Assembly (NCBI GenBank): GCA_023954175.1
Contig: JAMLIM010000011.1
Coordinates: forward strand, 1-64,000
Source: Rhizobacter sp.
GTDB taxonomy: Bacteria; Pseudomonadota; Gammaproteobacteria; Burkholderiales; Burkholderiaceae_C
DNA length: 64,000 nt
Reading direction: 5' to 3'
In this document: positions 62,204 to 64,000 of the stretch, piece by piece
How positions within the stretch are numbered: the first letter of the stretch is position 1
Layout of the letters: each line of letters opens with the position of its first letter
Made by a program: the position numbers and the translations under genes
Notes under the pieces: generated by a model
The model's input: only the letters and a program-made list of their open reading frames with translations
The model's database searches: none
Told to the model about the DNA's origin: nothing

Positions 62204-62213
62204 CGCGCCCGGC

Positions 62214-62666
62214 TCACAGCGCGATGCGGTACTGCACGAAGCCCGGCCGCTCGGCGACCTGGTTGTAGAGCACCATCGCGACCGCGTTCGTCTCGTGCGT
62301 CAGCCAGTGCACCTTGGCGCAGCCCATTGCACGGGCGCGTTCGCACACATGCTTGATCAATGCCCGGCCCACACCGTGGCCGCGCGCGGCAGGTGCGGTG
62401 AACAGGTCCTGCAGGTAGACCGAATTCGCCTCGGACCAGCATGTGCGGTGCTCGATGAAATGCACCATGCCGACCACCACCCCGTCGCGCTCGGCGAGCG
62501 CGAGATGCATCGGCTCCGCCGGGTCGAGCAGGCGCTGCCAGGTGATGCGCGTCTGATCCTCGGCCTGCTCGACCTTGTAGAAGGCCTGATAGCCGCGCCA
62601 CAGCGGCAGCCAGGCGGCGTCGTCGGCGGCGGTCGCGGGGCGGACGGTGAGGGTCGAAGCGGTCAT
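62214..62666 (-). CDS. GNAT-family N-acetyltransferase
   Basis: A 150-aa GNAT protein with TVRPATAADDAAWLPLWRGYQAFY at the start, LQDLFTAPAARGHGVGRALIKHV as the acetyl-CoA loop and VHWLTHETNAVAMVLYNQVAERPGF at the end. It starts 13 bp after the nitronate monooxygenase stop and ends 10 bp before the permease gene, so it is part of the operon. Substrate unknown. Confidence 0.87.
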   Translation of the reverse strand: MTASTLTVRPATAADDAAWLPLWRGYQAFYKVEQAEDQTRITWQRLLDPAEPMHLALAERDGVVVGMVHFIEHRTCWSEANSVYLQDLFTAPAARGHGVGRALIKHVCERARAMGCAKVHWLTHETNAVAMVLYNQVAERPGFVQYRIAL

Positions 62667-62679
62667 GCGTGGCGCTCCT

Positions 62680-63717
62680 TCAGACGGCAGCGAGCCCGCG
62701 CGTCAGCTCGGCCGCCGGCACGGCGCGGCAGCCGCTCGCGTTCTGCCCGCACCACAGCGGCGAGAAGTCGCCCGAGCCCTGGCTCTCGGCCTTCGCGCGC
62801 AGCGGCGCGAGCGCGGCGACGGCGAGCGGGAACGCGGGCGCGGCCGGGTTGAGCGGCCCCAGTTCGCGCATCAGCCGGTTGACGATGGCGCGCGCGGGGC
62901 GGCCGGTGAAAAGCCTCGTCAGCGCCGTGTGGCGCGCCGCATCGCTCGCCAGCGCCGCGCGGTGCACCGCGCTCGTCGTCGCCTCGGGGCACAGCAGAAA
63001 GGCGCTGCCGACCTGCGCCGCCGTCGCGCCGAGCGCGAGCGCCGCGGCGACGCCGCGCGCGTCGGCGATGCCGCCGGCGGCGATCACAGGCAGCCGCACC
63101 GCGCGCACGATCTGCGGCACGAGCGCGAGCGTGCCGACCTGCGTCGTCACGTCCTCCGACAGGAAGATGCCGCGGTGCCCGCCGGCCTCGGCGCCCTGCG
63201 CGATCACGGCGTCGACGCCGCGCGCCTCGAGCCAGCGCGCCTCGTCGACCGTCGTCGCCGACGCGATCACCTTTGCGCCGGCCGCCTTCACGCGCGCCAG
63301 CAGCGCCGGCGCGGGGAGGCCGAAGTGAAAGCTCACGACCGCCGGCCGCGACGCCTCGACGATCGCCGCCGCCTCGTCGCCGAACGGCGCGCGGCCCGGC
63401 CCCTGCGCGATGTCCGGCGGGGCAATGCCGAACTCGCGGTAGTAGGGCGCGAGCGCCTCACGCCACGCCGCCTCGCGCGCGTCGTCGGGCGTGGGCGGCT
63501 GGTGGCAAAAGAAGTTGACGTTGAACGGCCGGCCCTGCGCGCCCGCCTTCAGCGCCGCGACTTCGTCGCGCAGCGCCGCGCCGCCGAGCATCGCGCACGG
63601 CAGCGAGCCGAGCCCGCCGGCGTTGCTGACCGCGATCGCGAGCGCGCTGCCCTGCACGCCGGCCATCGGCGCCTGGATGATCGGCAGCTCGGTGCCGAGC
63701 CATGCGTTTGCTGTCAT
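62680..63717 (-). CDS. nitronate monooxygenase (2-nitropropane dioxygenase family)
   Basis: A 345-aa FMN enzyme with a TIM-barrel. Marks are PIIQAPMAGVQGSALAIAVSNAGGLGSLP, the active-site AQGAEAGGHRG with the catalytic His, and PVIAAGGIADARGVAAALALGA for FMN binding. It detoxifies alkyl nitronates such as propionate-3-nitronate to aldehydes and nitrite. GGAGG stands before the ATG at 63717. Its place in the ABC operon may mean the imported compound is a nitro compound, or only that the genes share regulation. Confidence 0.92.
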   Translation of the reverse strand: MTANAWLGTELPIIQAPMAGVQGSALAIAVSNAGGLGSLPCAMLGGAALRDEVAALKAGAQGRPFNVNFFCHQPPTPDDAREAAWREALAPYYREFGIAPPDIAQGPGRAPFGDEAAAIVEASRPAVVSFHFGLPAPALLARVKAAGAKVIASATTVDEARWLEARGVDAVIAQGAEAGGHRGIFLSEDVTTQVGTLALVPQIVRAVRLPVIAAGGIADARGVAAALALGATAAQVGSAFLLCPEATTSAVHRAALASDAARHTALTRLFTGRPARAIVNRLMRELGPLNPAAPAFPLAVAALAPLRAKAESQGSGDFSPLWCGQNASGCRAVPAAELTRGLAAV

Positions 63718-63736
63718 GGGCTTGCCTCCTTCGTCG

Positions 63737-64000
63737 TCACGCCGCGAGCTGCTGCCGGTAGCCGGTCAACACCTCTTCGCGCAGCACGCCCCAGATCGCC
63801 GCGTGCAGCTCGACGAAGCGCGCATCGGTCTTGACCTCGGCGACATCGCGCGGGCGCGGCAGGTCGATCGCGAATTCGCCGATCGGGTGCGAGCCCGGGC
63901 CGGCGCTGAGCACGACGACGCGGTCGCTCATCGCGATCGCTTCGTCGAGATCGTGGGTGATGAAGAGCACCGCCTTGCGTCCCTGACTGCCCCCGGCGCC
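63737..64000 (-). CDS. NitT/TauT-type ABC transporter ATP-binding protein (partial)
   Basis: Only the last 87 codons are in the window; the gene continues beyond the right edge. The H-loop [22 protein letters not shown] and the C-terminal [33 protein letters not shown] match SsuB/TauB-type ATPases. It pairs with the permease at 61364-62203. The nitronate monooxygenase gene follows 19 bp after its stop. Confidence 0.88.
   Translation of the reverse strand, partial: GAGGSQGRKAVLFITHDLDEAIAMSDRVVVLSAGPGSHPIGEFAIDLPRPRDVAEVKTDARFVELHAAIWGVLREEVLTGYRQQLAA

Overview
The window is a GC-rich chromosomal segment, most likely from a betaproteobacterium of the order Burkholderiales. This rests on the very high third-position GC and on several gene neighbourhoods: a PTR1-like pteridine reductase next to folB and ttcA, a split MacA/MacB-type exporter, a DUF6279 lipoprotein, a UPF0149 protein and a Burkholderiales-type intergenic repeat. 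No rRNA is seen. One tRNA gene, tRNA-Arg(CCG), lies near 48.7 kb.

Layout. 0-15.7 kb is mostly housekeeping: the end of a class III aminotransferase, a carboxymuconolactone-decarboxylase-family protein, a three-gene MacAB-type exporter whose adaptor carries an extra LTxxQ helical domain, cca, a SulP transporter, a MidA-type methyltransferase divergent from pteridine reductase-folB-ttcA, a heavily structured intergenic element, a DUF6279 lipoprotein whose start codon overlaps that of glmU, and a CnoX/YbbN thioredoxin. 15.8-27.2 kb is a sulfur-stress cluster. A four-cysteine ArsR-family repressor is divergent from a long plus-strand run: RND adaptor, RND pump, DUF2892, thioredoxin 2, TolC-type channel, sulfide:quinone oxidoreductase with all three catalytic cysteines, DUF2892, OsmC, methanethiol oxidase (SBP56), and a membrane protein of unknown role. 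Methanethiol oxidase makes H2S and H2O2, SQR removes the H2S and OsmC can remove peroxide, so the cluster reads as methanethiol/sulfide detoxification. 27.2-30.0 kb is an hsp20-lon operon.

30.1-46.1 kb is the accessory core and the most unusual part. It holds a complete type I-C CRISPR-Cas set (cas3, cas5c, cas8c with an internal cas11c start, cas7, cas4, cas1, cas2). Only one CRISPR repeat remains, and a ParE-type toxin-antitoxin pair sits in opposite orientation between cas7 and cas4. Directly upstream on the same strand are a metacaspase-like protease (325 aa) and a 2009-aa protein with two alpha/beta-hydrolase domains, a CHAT protease domain, a helical region and a tail. Both proteins have lysine/alanine-rich, histone H1-like tails. 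A 52-codon open frame bridges the CHAT gene to cas3 and overlaps the cas3 start by ATGA. The CRISPR-Cas block is bounded by near-identical direct copies of a CHAT 3'-end segment (30198-30268 and 39228-39306), which suggests it arrived or was rearranged as a unit.

46.2-64 kb returns to ordinary genes: RlpA-SPOR, aquaporin Z, tRNA-Arg, a YegD-like Hsp70, UPF0149, two glutathione transferases, mmsA, an SdsA-type alkyl sulfatase, and a class IV aminotransferase-sulfotransferase-GNAT operon. A membrane-anchored pseudokinase follows, bounded by 39-bp copies of the neighbouring ABC permease 3' end. The window ends in a NitT/TauT-type ABC operon with a nitronate monooxygenase and a GNAT gene between ATPase and permease. 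Coordinates and motifs were read by eye. Family names come from recognised motifs and were not checked by database search.
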